A DNA stretch of 64,000 bases from Coprococcus sp. (lineage in GTDB: Bacteria > Bacillota > Clostridia > Lachnospirales > Lachnospiraceae), in the NCBI GenBank assembly GCA_017935345.1, contig JAGBHU010000042.1, positions 62,001 through 126,000 on the forward strand, in the 5' to 3' direction. The position numbers and the translations under genes are program-made. Below the pieces are notes generated by a model. It had not been told where the DNA came from and made no database searches. It saw only the letters and a list, made by a program, of their open reading frames with translations. Shown here one piece after another: positions 37,995 through 46,650 of the stretch (its first letter is position 1; every line of letters starts with the position of its first letter).

Positions 37995-38023
37995 ATTGTA
38001 GCAAATCAAATTCCCATAATCAA
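37995..38023 (-). promoter_or_regulatory. Sigma-A promoter for pgi
   Basis: Minus-strand TTGATT (38018-38023), a 17-base spacer, and TACAAT (37995-38000). The -10 ends 47 bases before the pgi ATG, so pgi can be transcribed alone even though the deacetylase gene ends just upstream. Confidence 0.7.
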
Positions 38024-38935
38024 CTATTTTTCAAACATTTCATCAAGAGAGCCAAATCGATAGCCTTCGTCTGCGAGATATGATAATATCGAATCAAGGG
38101 CATTTGCATTTGATTCTGATATATTATGGAGAAGCGGTATCGCTCCGTTGTGATAATATTTTTCAAAATGCTCTGTGACATAGTCTACACCCGGCTGTTT
38201 ATTGACATCATAATCCAGATACGCCATACTCCAGAAGATGGTCTTATATCCCATATCCTTTGCCAGCTGTAATGTTCTTTCGCTATACACACCACTCGGT
38301 GGACGAAAATACATATCCATATCGTAGCCTGTCACTTCCTTCATGTAATCAGCACATTCGTTAAGCTCTTCCTTTTGCTCTTCTATGCTTTTGTCCGGCA
38401 TTGCCGGATGGCTTACGGTGTGATTACCTACCTGATGCCCCTCCTCCTTCATTCGCTTCACGATCTCCGGATTGTCCCTAATATAAGTCATGGTAACAAA
38501 GAAGCAGGCTTTTGCATTATGTTCTTTCAGCACATCCAATATCTGCTCCGTATATCCGTTTTCATAACCACAGTCAAAGGTAAGGTACATAACCTTCTCA
38601 TTCGCTTCGTCTGCATCAGTATCCACATAATATGCGTCATACTGCTCGATTTCAAAGCTCTTATCACATCCACTTATCCCATGATTATCATCTCTTACTA
38701 TGTACCATGAATATTCCTTATTCGGGCAGCCGTCATAATCCCTGAGCAATGTCATATCCTCGGTAGTTCCCTCTGTTTCTGCCATATTCTCTGTCGGTTC
38801 TGCTGATGATGCATCTCCGCTCGATGCAATATTTCCGTTTTCTCCCTCCTTCTGCATGTCCTGTTTTTCATAGACACTACAGCCTGTAAGTAGCATACAT
38901 ATTAAAAGTCCCGAAATAAAGCACAGCTTTTTCAC
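38024..38935 (-). CDS. Lipoprotein polysaccharide deacetylase, PdaA-like
   Basis: 303 residues. A type II signal peptide ends in LLTGC (Cys19), so the enzyme is lipid-anchored on the outer face. After an acidic linker the NodB/CE4 domain begins at about 110: MYLTFDCGYENGY (the D of the TFDDG motif appears as TFDCGY, typical of PdaA), VGNHTVSHP (metal-binding HxxxH), FRPPSGVYS and a late LLHNIS. PdaA enzymes remove the N-acetyl group of muramic acid during muramic-delta-lactam formation in spore cortex. I infer peptidoglycan as substrate; a spore role fits the germination genes in the window. Confidence 0.87.
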   Translation of the reverse strand: MKKLCFISGLLICMLLTGCSVYEKQDMQKEGENGNIASSGDASSAEPTENMAETEGTTEDMTLLRDYDGCPNKEYSWYIVRDDNHGISGCDKSFEIEQYDAYYVDTDADEANEKVMYLTFDCGYENGYTEQILDVLKEHNAKACFFVTMTYIRDNPEIVKRMKEEGHQVGNHTVSHPAMPDKSIEEQKEELNECADYMKEVTGYDMDMYFRPPSGVYSERTLQLAKDMGYKTIFWSMAYLDYDVNKQPGVDYVTEHFEKYYHNGAIPLLHNISESNANALDSILSYLADEGYRFGSLDEMFEK

Positions 38936-38996
38936 TGTCTACCATCCTGAATTTTTTAGCCCTAATACAGCAAATGCCGTACTTTATCCGGGAATA

Positions 38997-39701
38997 TTAC
39001 GCATCTGAAATAATTCCCTGCAACAGTTTTTCAAACAGCATGTCACAGGCAGCCACCTGTTCATCTGTTATCTCCTGTTCCTTTTTTTCCTCATCTTCTT
39101 CCGGTATATCCTCATCCGCCGCTTTTTCTTCCGTTTCCGCTTTAATCCTGCTCATATCACTGACTGCCACCTGCTTCATCTCAGCCTTTTGCAATCTGTT
39201 CGCCAGACTGTTACTCAGATAATTCTGGACACTAAGCCGAAGTATCTCTTTTTTACTGCGCGTATCCCACATATTCCAGGCTATCAGCATCAGCATACAA
39301 GTAACAAAACCACATCCCAGTAATTTAAGTGTCTCTCCTCCTGAACCTTTTACATAATATTGATAAGCTCCACTTAATATGCCTGTCCCTGCTGTTATTA
39401 CGAATATATTTTTTATGAAATTATTTACAGAAACTACGGCAAACTTGCCTATTCGTATTTTTTCTATGTATTTTCCCACGAACGAATCCACATCCTTTAT
39501 CTCCACATTCAAAGATGCTATGTCCTCATACCGCTTTCTGATTTCCAGTAAGGCTTTTTTTCTGGTTGCTCCCATACTCTCGGTAGCTTTTATCAATCCT
39601 TTCAAATATCCGTTCAGTATAAATCGGGCTGAAATTCCTATAAGCCCCATTGCCACCATAATGTACACAAACACATTTTGTCCCAATACAAAGTCCAACA
39701 T
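38997..39701 (-). CDS. Uncharacterised membrane protein
   Basis: 234 residues, not recognised. Membrane segments lie at about 5-30, 85-105 and 125-150, with a basic stretch between (ATESMGATRKKALLEIRKRYED) and an acidic, coiled C-terminal tail (about 185-220, KAETEEKAADEDIPEEDEEKKE). GAGGG stands 6 nt before the ATG. It is followed 61 bases on by the deacetylase gene in the same direction, which may share its transcript. Confidence 0.75.
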   Translation of the reverse strand: MLDFVLGQNVFVYIMVAMGLIGISARFILNGYLKGLIKATESMGATRKKALLEIRKRYEDIASLNVEIKDVDSFVGKYIEKIRIGKFAVVSVNNFIKNIFVITAGTGILSGAYQYYVKGSGGETLKLLGCGFVTCMLMLIAWNMWDTRSKKEILRLSVQNYLSNSLANRLQKAEMKQVAVSDMSRIKAETEEKAADEDIPEEDEEKKEQEITDEQVAACDMLFEKLLQGIISDA

Positions 39702-40083
39702 ACAAATCCCTCATTTCCATATTATTTCAGAGAATACGGCTGCCGCAGCGAATAAAGTATCCGGATATTTTTACCCGTTGCCTCCCCGTCTCCCTGGGTG
39801 CCTCCATTATAGATAGCCTGTTTTCATAATTTCAATTGTTTTTGTGCGACAAATATTTGCCTTTATTTTCATTTTTTTGTATACTATAATTTGTGTGAAC
39901 TTGTTAACCTGATGTTAATAATCACTATGATATTGTGCATATGATTAATGTGAGCATTTAGGGAAACGAAGTTGAGTTTCGTTGATATGATAAAATTATA
40001 TTGTATATGTAATGATACAAAAGAAAATAATATGATTAGGTCATCTGTTTTCTAACCGATAACCTATAGAAAAGAGGTCAATT
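39702..40083 (+). promoter_or_regulatory. Intergenic leader with promoter for the TSCPD-murG unit
   Basis: 382 bases without a gene. A plus-strand promoter is visible: TTGCCT (39857-39862), 17 bases, TATACT (39880-39885). It leaves an unusually long leader of about 190 nt before the first ATG. The leader contains a small hairpin (AACGAA 39964-39969 with TTCGTT 39977-39982) and otherwise AT-rich sequence; I recognise no riboswitch. Confidence 0.55.
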
Positions 40084-40329
40084 ATGGTTTATAAGACAAA
40101 AGGAACATGCTCGGTTGAAATCTCATTTGATGTTGAAGACGGTGTTCTTAAAAACGTAAAATTTCTCGGCGGATGCAACGGTAATCTCAAAGGTATCGGT
40201 GCATTGGTAGAAGGTATGAAGCCTGAAGATGTGATTGCAAAGCTTGATGGAACTACATGTGGCTTTAAGCCAACCTCCTGTCCTGACCAGCTCGCAAAAG
40301 CACTGAAAGAATATCTTGCAGCAAATTAA
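40084..40329 (+). CDS. TSCPD domain-containing protein
   Basis: 81 residues, a small stand-alone TSCPD domain (TIGR03905-type). It starts MVYKTKGTCSVEI, has GGCNGNLKGIGALVEGM in the middle and the name-giving TSCPD motif at about 67-71, with Cys residues at 9, 36, 59 and 69. The family is common in Clostridia and has no established function; the domain also occurs in some ribonucleotide reductases. It lies 40 bases ahead of murG, with GAGGT 6 nt before its ATG. Confidence 0.88.
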   Translation: MVYKTKGTCSVEISFDVEDGVLKNVKFLGGCNGNLKGIGALVEGMKPEDVIAKLDGTTCGFKPTSCPDQLAKALKEYLAAN

Positions 40330-40369
40330 AATTACTTCACAAACCTAATACAAATCGGAGGTATATTAA

Positions 40370-41437
40370 ATGAAACGAATCGTATTAACAGGTGGCGGAA
40401 CGGCAGGTCATGTTACTCCAAATATGGCACTTATTCCTGAACTTCAAAAACTGGATTATGATATACATTATATCGGTTCTTATGACGGTATGGAAAAAAA
40501 GCTTATCGAAGATTTGGGTATCTGTTACCATGGTATCTCTTCAGGAAAGCTTAGAAGATATTTCTCAATGAAGAATTTTTCCGACCCCTTCAGAGTTTTA
40601 AAGGGTATCAGTGAAGCTAAGAAATTGCTGAAAGAGCTTCAGCCTGACGTTGTATTTTCTAAAGGCGGATTTGTTACGGTACCTGTTGTATTTGCAGCCC
40701 ACTCCATAGGAAAGCCTGTTATTATACACGAATCAGACATGACCCCCGGTCTTGCAAACAAGCTGGCACTTCCCAAAGCAACAAAAGTATGCTGCAACTT
40801 TCCTGAAACAAAGGAGCTGTTTCCGGAAAATAAGGCTGTTGTAACCGGTACGCCAATCAGAAAAGAGCTTTTCAACGGTAATGCCGTATTAGCTTACAAC
40901 TATTGTGGATTTACTGAGCAAAAGCCCGTTTTGATGGTAGTCGGCGGCAGTTCAGGAAGCGTAATCATTAATAACGCCATACGGGAAAACCTTGACAGAC
41001 TTCTGAAACAGTTTAATGTTATACATTTATGCGGAAAAGATAATCTGGACACCAGCCTTAACGGTAAACCGGGATATGTTCAGTTTGAATATGTAAAGAA
41101 GGAACTCAGCAATATGCTGGCTCTTTGCGACATCATCATATCCAGAGCCGGTGCAAACGCCATCTGTGAGCTTCTCGCATTAAGAAAGCCCAATATTCTC
41201 ATTCCGCTCTCGGCTGCTGCCAGTCGTGGCGACCAGATACTGAATGCAGACTCCTTTAAAAAAAGTGGTTACAGCTATGTCATTCAGGAAGAGGAATTGA
41301 ATACCGAAACACTGTTTGCAGCAATCGATGAGGTCTTTCATAATAAAGAGCAATATATAAAAGCCATGGAAGAAAGCAACCTTACCGATTCCACAGGCAT
41401 CATCATTCATATGATAGAAGAGCTTGTCGCAAAATAA
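40370..41437 (+). CDS. murG: UDP-GlcNAc--lipid I N-acetylglucosaminyltransferase
   Basis: 355 residues. Adds GlcNAc to lipid I to make lipid II, the peptidoglycan precursor, at the inner membrane face. The N-terminal glycine loop LTGGGTAGHVTPNMALI (6-22), FSKGGFVTVPVV, HESDMTPGLANK, the second glycine loop VVGGSSGSVIINN and the UDP-GlcNAc site ISRAGANAICELLAL are all present. The ribosome binding site GGAGG is 7 nt upstream. It lies outside the usual dcw cluster, as often in Lachnospiraceae, where more than one MurG-like copy can occur. Confidence 0.95.
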   Translation: MKRIVLTGGGTAGHVTPNMALIPELQKLDYDIHYIGSYDGMEKKLIEDLGICYHGISSGKLRRYFSMKNFSDPFRVLKGISEAKKLLKELQPDVVFSKGGFVTVPVVFAAHSIGKPVIIHESDMTPGLANKLALPKATKVCCNFPETKELFPENKAVVTGTPIRKELFNGNAVLAYNYCGFTEQKPVLMVVGGSSGSVIINNAIRENLDRLLKQFNVIHLCGKDNLDTSLNGKPGYVQFEYVKKELSNMLALCDIIISRAGANAICELLALRKPNILIPLSAAASRGDQILNADSFKKSGYSYVIQEEELNTETLFAAIDEVFHNKEQYIKAMEESNLTDSTGIIIHMIEELVAK

Positions 41438-41439
41438 AT

Positions 41440-41469
41440 AAAAAGCCGGTTATCACAAACCGGCTTTTT
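41440..41469. terminator. Bidirectional intrinsic terminator after murG
   Basis: AAAAAGCCGGTT (41440-41451) and AACCGGCTTTTT (41458-41469), a perfect 12-bp stem with a 6-base loop and T runs on both strands. It ends murG on the plus strand and the 165-residue membrane protein on the minus strand. Confidence 0.92.
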
Positions 41470-41500
41470 ATTTATTACGCAAGAGCCTATATCATATATT

Positions 41501-41998
41501 CTATTTTTCTGCTATAGCCTGCAATGCTGCTACCTTATCCGTGTCATTTAACTGGTCATCACCAATATAAACAGTCACCGTAGGCTTTCCGTCTGATGGG
41601 AAATAAAATACCAGCTTCAATGACTTATCGATAAAGGTACCATCAGAACCATATTTTGATAAATCCAAACTTGCCTTACTTCCATAAAACGTAATCGTCA
41701 TACTTCCGTTTACATCTGATTCATAATACCATGCTGTTGACTTACAAGTCTTTTCAAGAGCATCACCATATGTTACTCCTGTATCAACAGCCTTTGTAGT
41801 TCCATTTTTCTGAACCTGATTAACCACAATCTTATTCGCTTTAAGACTGTCTACCTTTTCCTTCGCCTCTTCGTTCGTACGATACTGAATATTACCCTTA
41901 ATATACATCTTCGATGTTTCCGGCAAAATAAAGTATATACCAACACAAAGTGCCGCAACTATAATTAACGCAACTAAAATCTTTAAAAACGTCTTCAT
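41501..41998 (-). CDS. Uncharacterised exported or membrane-anchored protein
   Basis: 165 residues, not recognised. One N-terminal hydrophobic helix (about 5-25) with no lipobox is followed by a soluble domain rich in Thr, Lys and Asp that has repeated short beta strands (SMTITFYGSKASLDLSKYG, LKLVFYFPSDGKPTVTVYIG). It should face the outside of the membrane. It lies 50 bases downstream of the HD-domain gene. Confidence 0.75.
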   Translation of the reverse strand: MKTFLKILVALIIVAALCVGIYFILPETSKMYIKGNIQYRTNEEAKEKVDSLKANKIVVNQVQKNGTTKAVDTGVTYGDALEKTCKSTAWYYESDVNGSMTITFYGSKASLDLSKYGSDGTFIDKSLKLVFYFPSDGKPTVTVYIGDDQLNDTDKVAALQAIAEK

Positions 41999-42048
41999 AA
42001 TTTTTATAACATCTCCTTTTATTAATAATAATTATCAGCCTATAAAAG

Positions 42049-42639
42049 CTAGAACAACTCTTTCTCTAACTGGAAAATAAATTCTTCCAATAATTGCATA
42101 CGCTTGTTATACTCTATGCGCCCGGCGTCTGTCTTGCAACGCCTGATTTTTGGTTTGTTAATCCGATAAAAATTCTTAATTCTATAATATGCTCTCTTGT
42201 AACTTGCTTCATCTTCAAGTGCCGTTGCCATAGAATCCCACAACACACTAACCGCACCTACTTCATCCAGCAAATCGGCATCCATAACAATTTTACATTC
42301 CAAGGATAACTCTGCATCTGAATCCTTTTCTTCATGTATCATAATGATCTCGCCTATTTTCGCAATCTTATCAGGGTCAACACCCAAACTGTCCAGATAT
42401 TCAACTGCAATCTCTGCACCAACCTCTCCATGCGGCCTGTTTTCATCCCAACCCACATCATGAAGAAGTGCAGCAAGTACAATCGTATCCAAATCTCCAC
42501 CCAGTTTGGATTGAAGCTTAATAGCCCATCTGTACACTCTCATAGTATGCTCAAATCTGCTTCTAAATTTATAATTAGGTGGTCTGCCGTTCTCGGCAGT
42601 TTTTTCTTTCACAAATTCTATTACTTCAGCGTAATTCAT
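42049..42639 (-). CDS. HD-domain hydrolase
   Basis: 196 residues from ATG 42639; an ORF start at 42693 has no ribosome binding site. The metal-binding HD pattern is clear: FEHTMRVYRWA (first His), LAALLHDVGWDE (the HD pair, about 57-58), a later IMIHEEKD and a last Asp in CKIVMDADLLDEVGAV. Such proteins are phosphohydrolases for nucleotides or related metabolites; the substrate cannot be told from the sequence. It resembles small stand-alone HDIG-type proteins in Clostridia. Confidence 0.88.
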   Translation of the reverse strand: MNYAEVIEFVKEKTAENGRPPNYKFRSRFEHTMRVYRWAIKLQSKLGGDLDTIVLAALLHDVGWDENRPHGEVGAEIAVEYLDSLGVDPDKIAKIGEIIMIHEEKDSDAELSLECKIVMDADLLDEVGAVSVLWDSMATALEDEASYKRAYYRIKNFYRINKPKIRRCKTDAGRIEYNKRMQLLEEFIFQLEKELF

Positions 42640-42797
42640 TTTCTGTCCGCCCCTTGAATTTATACATCTTTGCATACTTTTTTTCATCAGCAAAAGTATT
42701 AATCATTATGATATCATCTTTTGTCCTATTTTGCTATTACTTTTTTGAAATTTCATAAAAATATTATTATATTTGCAAACAGAACAACTGCAATATA

Positions 42798-43068
42798 AAA
42801 TCCATGCGGTTTTCCCTCGAAATGACATCATAGGCGTTACCTTGGCAGTTAGCTCAGCCCAGGCACCCTTGCGGCACACAGGAGATTCCCCTTAGTGCTG
42901 CTTCGTCTCCGACCTGACACGGTTCGAAGAGTCCTGTTGCGCAAGACCCAAACATCAACACCACTTACCAAGGGCTGCCCTACAACGACCACCCCTCAAG
43001 AAAACCATCACCCCTACTATAGCGGATTGTAGGTACAGGACGCCGCTACCTCCCCGGTTGCATGGAAA
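42798..43068 (-). ncRNA. ffs: Signal recognition particle RNA, large Firmicutes type
   Basis: The RNA part of the particle that brings membrane and secreted proteins to the translocon. The 5' end CCATGC (43060-43065) pairs with GCATGG at the 3' end (42802-42807), closing a molecule of about 265-270 nt with the Alu domain. The conserved S-domain reads TGTCAGGTC then GGAGACGAAGCAGC (near 42899-42921), forming the helix 8 hairpin CG-GAGA-CG with a GNRA loop (GAGA rather than the common GGAA) and the asymmetric GAAGCAGC side. It lies just downstream of tadA, a common position in Firmicutes. Exact ends are estimated. Confidence 0.93.
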
Positions 43069-43130
43069 CTTTAAAACATATTTAATTATACCTGCAAATT
43101 ATAAAGGACAATATCTAGTCCGTCAACCCT

Positions 43131-43622
43131 TTATTTTTCCTTACTAATATTGATTTTCCCCTGTCGTAAATCCATAAAAAAGCTTTTCATCATCTGACTG
43201 CAGACTTCCTTGCGTATTCCCTTTATAATCTCTACCTGATGATTAAACTGCTTTATATCCAACAGATTTAATATAGAACCTGCACAACCTGCCTTCGGAT
43301 TCATACACCCGATTACCACGTTTGGTATTCTTGCCTGAACGATTGCCCCTGCACACATCTGACAAGGCTCTAAGGTTACATACATGGTACAATCTTCAAG
43401 CCGCCAGTCAGCCAGTTTCTTTGAGGCCTGTTCGATTGCAAGAAGCTCCGCATGCGCCAGTGTTGTTTTCTTCAAATTTCTTTTATTATAACCTCTGGCA
43501 ATTATTTTTCCATCCTTCACGATAACGCAGCCTATCGGTACATCTCCGTTTTCATATGCTTTTCTTGCCAATTTGATTGCTGCGTCCATAAATTTTTCAT
43601 GTTGTATATCGTTCTTATCCAT
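43131..43622 (-). CDS. tadA: tRNA-specific adenosine deaminase
   Basis: 163 residues from ATG 43622, which has AAGGA 7 nt upstream; a TTG further upstream at 43646 has no support. Converts A34 to inosine in the anticodon of tRNA-Arg(ACG). The zinc site is HAE (His57, Glu59) and PCQMC (Cys87, Cys90), with the NGDVPIGCVIV start of the cytidine-deaminase fold. It is followed by the SRP RNA gene. Confidence 0.95.
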   Translation of the reverse strand: MDKNDIQHEKFMDAAIKLARKAYENGDVPIGCVIVKDGKIIARGYNKRNLKKTTLAHAELLAIEQASKKLADWRLEDCTMYVTLEPCQMCAGAIVQARIPNVVIGCMNPKAGCAGSILNLLDIKQFNHQVEIIKGIRKEVCSQMMKSFFMDLRQGKINISKEK

Positions 43623-43694
43623 ATCGTTTTCCTTTGAATATTTCAATACCTGTATTTACATTATGTGACATTCCAATATCCGCATTTATATCAA

Positions 43695-44789
43695 TCAGCA
43701 TGTAACATTTACAAGCCAATAGCCGAAGCTTCCTGTCTTTATCTCCGTTTCTTTAACCGGAACAAATCTGTCAAAGCCAAAGATTCCTGCCAGATATTTC
43801 TCCTTTGCCGAATATACTCCGGGAACACCCAACACGTAACTTCCTGCTCTCTGATTATCCTGAAATACGATTTTTCCCAGCATCAGATATTTATAATTAT
43901 AAAAACCATGTGTCAAAAAGCTGTTTACACCAAGTCTCCAGTTATTCATATCAAGAAGTCCGATATCATTTGGTGTTATCTTCACGCTTTCTATAATCTG
44001 ATTGCCTTCCTGTACACTTTCCGGAAGAAGCGGCAATCTCTCATATGTATCAAGCATTTCTTCTATAGGATTTGCATATGGTGCGGATGCCTTACTTTTC
44101 GATTCTGTTTCATAAGCCGCCGACACCTCCTGTACAAGCCTGTCCAGTTCCTCCTCTTCCATGGTTTCCATTCCGTTTTCCCCTATCAGGGATTCTGTTT
44201 CCATATACTCCGATAAAGTATCTGTTTCCGTATTCTCTGGTGAAGTTTCCGTATTCTCTGACAAAAATTTCGCATTCTCCCGCAAAGCTTCCATGTCCGG
44301 ATATTCTAAAGCAGGTTTTTCTTTTTCCTCTTCCATCAAATAACTATAATCAACGATACTGTCCGTCCATGATGAACAGAACATATCCCTTCCATACTGG
44401 CTGCTGTCAGGCTTCATCCTTTTTATAGCAATTCCGCTCCATGCCGTTATCGGTTTACCGCTTCCCTGAACATCATTCCAGTCAAATGAATAAACGCCTT
44501 CTCCTCTGCCACCCCGCATTTTCAACTTGCCCAGATACAAAGGCTTGGGAATCATGATTTGGATTTCTTTTTCATGGCGTGTACCATCCTGCGGTTCATC
44601 ATCAGCCAGCGTTTCCCTATACAGATAAACCGAGTACACGTCATCCTGACGATTCATTATATCCTTTAATCCTATGTTGATTTTCCCTGTATTTGATGTC
44701 TTTTGAACCTTTGCAAATCCCGTATTTTCGCTTTTCTCGTTATTGTGATATCTGTAAATGTAGGAAATGAATCTGTTCCAATAAATCAT
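43695..44789 (-). CDS. Uncharacterised protein, probably the Lachnospiraceae DUF6128 type
   Basis: 364 residues. Two conserved-looking blocks flank a long low-complexity linker. The N-terminal block (about 20-140) has GKINIGLKD and a beta pattern; the linker (about 160-245) is Glu/Thr/Ser-rich with repeats like ENTETS and YMETES; the C-terminal block (about 280-364) contains NNWRLGVNSFLTHGFYNYKYL, LGVPGVYSAKEKYLA and GFDRFVPVKETEIKTGSFGYW. From memory this last block marks DUF6128, a family of Clostridia with no known function. No signal peptide, so presumably cytoplasmic. GGAGG lies 6 nt before the ATG. Confidence 0.75.
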   Translation of the reverse strand: MIYWNRFISYIYRYHNNEKSENTGFAKVQKTSNTGKINIGLKDIMNRQDDVYSVYLYRETLADDEPQDGTRHEKEIQIMIPKPLYLGKLKMRGGRGEGVYSFDWNDVQGSGKPITAWSGIAIKRMKPDSSQYGRDMFCSSWTDSIVDYSYLMEEEKEKPALEYPDMEALRENAKFLSENTETSPENTETDTLSEYMETESLIGENGMETMEEEELDRLVQEVSAAYETESKSKASAPYANPIEEMLDTYERLPLLPESVQEGNQIIESVKITPNDIGLLDMNNWRLGVNSFLTHGFYNYKYLMLGKIVFQDNQRAGSYVLGVPGVYSAKEKYLAGIFGFDRFVPVKETEIKTGSFGYWLVNVTC

Positions 44790-44866
44790 AGCAAACCTCC
44801 ACTCTCTTTCGCAGCCTATGTACGGCTTTTATTTCTATCTATGATTTATTGCCGATATTTATTCCA

Positions 44867-45730
44867 TTATTTTGAGGAAAGAATATCACTTAGTGCGGCA
44901 AATTCTGCCAAGCTTAAGCTTTCTCCCCTAACACTCGCTGATAAATTCATTTTTTCCAAGGCATCTGCCACCTGCTCCTTACGAAATGACAACTCATTAC
45001 TGTTTGCAATTCCGTTCTGTAACGTTTTTCTTCTCTGGTTAAAAGAAGCTCTGATAAGCTTGAACATCAGTCGTTCATCCTGTACTTTAACAGGTGGTTC
45101 CTGATATCTTGTCAGCCTTATTACCGCAGACCCCACATTGGGCCTTGGAATAAAACAGTTTGGCGGAACATTTGCCGCAATATAAGGCTTGGCATAATAC
45201 TGCACGGCAAGCGACAGCGCCCCATAATCCTTTGTACCCGGCCCTACCTGCATTCTGTCAGCGACCTCCTTTTGTACCATAACAGTAACCGATAACAACG
45301 GTACATGACTTTCAAAAAGTCCCATTATAATAGGAGTCGTTATATAATATGGAAGATTTGCAACCACCTTAATCGGTCTTCCTCCGTTATATTCCCTGAC
45401 AATCCTATTGATATCCGTTTTTAATATATCATCGTTTATAATGGTAACATTGCTGTAATCAGCCAGCGTCTCATTCAGCACAGGTATTAAATTCTTATCT
45501 ATCTCAACCGCACATACATGTCCGGCTGCCTCGGCAAGATATTGAGTCATTGTACCAATACCCGGACCTATCTCAAGTACACAATCTTCCTTTGTAATCT
45601 CCGCCGCACGAATGATTTTATGAATCACATGCTCATCTATCAGAAAATTCTGACCAAACCTTTTCTGAAATGCAAAATTGTATTTCTTTATCATATCAAT
45701 CGTAACCTGTGGATTACTTAATTTTTCCAT
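44867..45730 (-). CDS. rsmA: 16S rRNA (adenine1518/1519-N6) dimethyltransferase
   Basis: 287 residues. Dimethylates two adjacent adenines near the 3' end of 16S rRNA late in 30S assembly. The KsgA start KRFGQNFLIDEHVI (18-31), the SAM loop LEIGPGIGTMT (about 53-63) and the catalytic motif NLPYYITTP (about 124-132) are all present, followed by the C-terminal helical domain with FNQRRKTLQN. It is next to tatD in the same direction, a frequent pairing in Firmicutes. Confidence 0.96.
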   Translation of the reverse strand: MEKLSNPQVTIDMIKKYNFAFQKRFGQNFLIDEHVIHKIIRAAEITKEDCVLEIGPGIGTMTQYLAEAAGHVCAVEIDKNLIPVLNETLADYSNVTIINDDILKTDINRIVREYNGGRPIKVVANLPYYITTPIIMGLFESHVPLLSVTVMVQKEVADRMQVGPGTKDYGALSLAVQYYAKPYIAANVPPNCFIPRPNVGSAVIRLTRYQEPPVKVQDERLMFKLIRASFNQRRKTLQNGIANSNELSFRKEQVADALEKMNLSASVRGESLSLAEFAALSDILSSK

Positions 45731-45792
45731 ATCGTTTGCCTCATTCTTACTATTTACAATTTTGTTTGATGTGTTGTCTGCGTTTATATAAT

Positions 45793-46563
45793 CTACATTC
45801 TGTATAACTTTTTCCCATTTTCAAAGGTTGCTTTATAAACCTCTTCAACGGATATATTTTTTATCTTCGCAATTTCCTCTGCTATATACGGAATGTATAA
45901 TGCTGAATTTCTTTTGCCCCTGTATGGTACAGGAGTCAGGTATGGTGAATCCGTTTCAAGAACCAGTCTGTCAAGTGGTATATCGAGGGCAACCTCCCTC
46001 AGTTTCTTACTGTTTGCAAATGTTATGACGCCACCGATGCCTATGTAAAATCCCATTTTAACAAATTCTCTTGCCATTTCCACGCTATAGGAATAACAAT
46101 GAACCACACCGCCAATTTCCTCAGCCTTCATTTCCTTCATAATGTTCATGGTATCAAGAGCTGCATCCCTGCTGTGAATAACGACAGGAAGTAACAGCTT
46201 TTTCGCAAGCTCCAGCTGTGCCTGAAACCAGTGTGCCTGAACATCCTTAGGAGGGTTATCATCATAATAATAATCAAGCCCTATCTCGCCTATTGCTTTT
46301 ATCTTTGCATTGTCCAATGCCATATTCTCAAGCTCTTCTATATCTTTATCAGTCATATCCCCTACTTCACTTGGATGAACACCCACGGCACCATATACAT
46401 GATTGTACCTGTTTGCCAGTTCTACCGTTGCCCTTGAGCTTTTTATATCAGCACCGATATTCATAATAAGCTTTATCCCTTGTGCCTCACATTCCTTCAG
46501 AAGCTCATCTCTATCTTCATCAAATCTCTCATCATCGTAATGTCCATGTGTTTCAAATATCAT
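45793..46563 (-). CDS. tatD: TatD family metal-dependent hydrolase (3'-5' DNase)
   Basis: 256 residues from ATG 46563, the start that fits the family (MIFETHGHYDD). TIM-barrel enzyme of the amidohydrolase superfamily with the N-terminal metal pair in THGHYDD, IGEIGLDYYY (about 87), a VIHSRDA block, HCYSYSVEMA and the late Asp in LETDSPYLTP. TatD proteins act as exonucleases on DNA ends and in RNA quality control. The ATG has no ribosome binding site of its own; an 8-codon cistron stops one base before it and probably drives translation by re-initiation. Confidence 0.93.
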   Translation of the reverse strand: MIFETHGHYDDERFDEDRDELLKECEAQGIKLIMNIGADIKSSRATVELANRYNHVYGAVGVHPSEVGDMTDKDIEELENMALDNAKIKAIGEIGLDYYYDDNPPKDVQAHWFQAQLELAKKLLLPVVIHSRDAALDTMNIMKEMKAEEIGGVVHCYSYSVEMAREFVKMGFYIGIGGVITFANSKKLREVALDIPLDRLVLETDSPYLTPVPYRGKRNSALYIPYIAEEIAKIKNISVEEVYKATFENGKKLYRM

Positions 46564-46564
46564 T

Positions 46565-46591
46565 TTAAACATTCGGCAAATCTTCAAACAT
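46565..46591 (-). CDS. Eight-codon leader cistron upstream of tatD
   Basis: ATG at 46591 has GAGAGG exactly 8 nt upstream and encodes MFEDLPNV before TAA at 46565-46567. A single base separates this stop from the tatD ATG. The good ribosome binding site belongs to this mini-cistron, not to tatD, which suggests termination-reinitiation coupling. The peptide itself has no evident function. Confidence 0.45.
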   Translation of the reverse strand: MFEDLPNV

Positions 46592-46650
46592 CTGCCATTC
46601 CTCTCTTTTCTTAATCTCAGTTAAGTTTATATTTTTCCCGACTTAATGTC

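Noticed and set aside
42896..42960. tRNA-like sequence (GGTTCGA-type word) in the spacer
   Set aside because: It belongs to the SRP RNA S-domain; no acceptor stem or cloverleaf can be formed.
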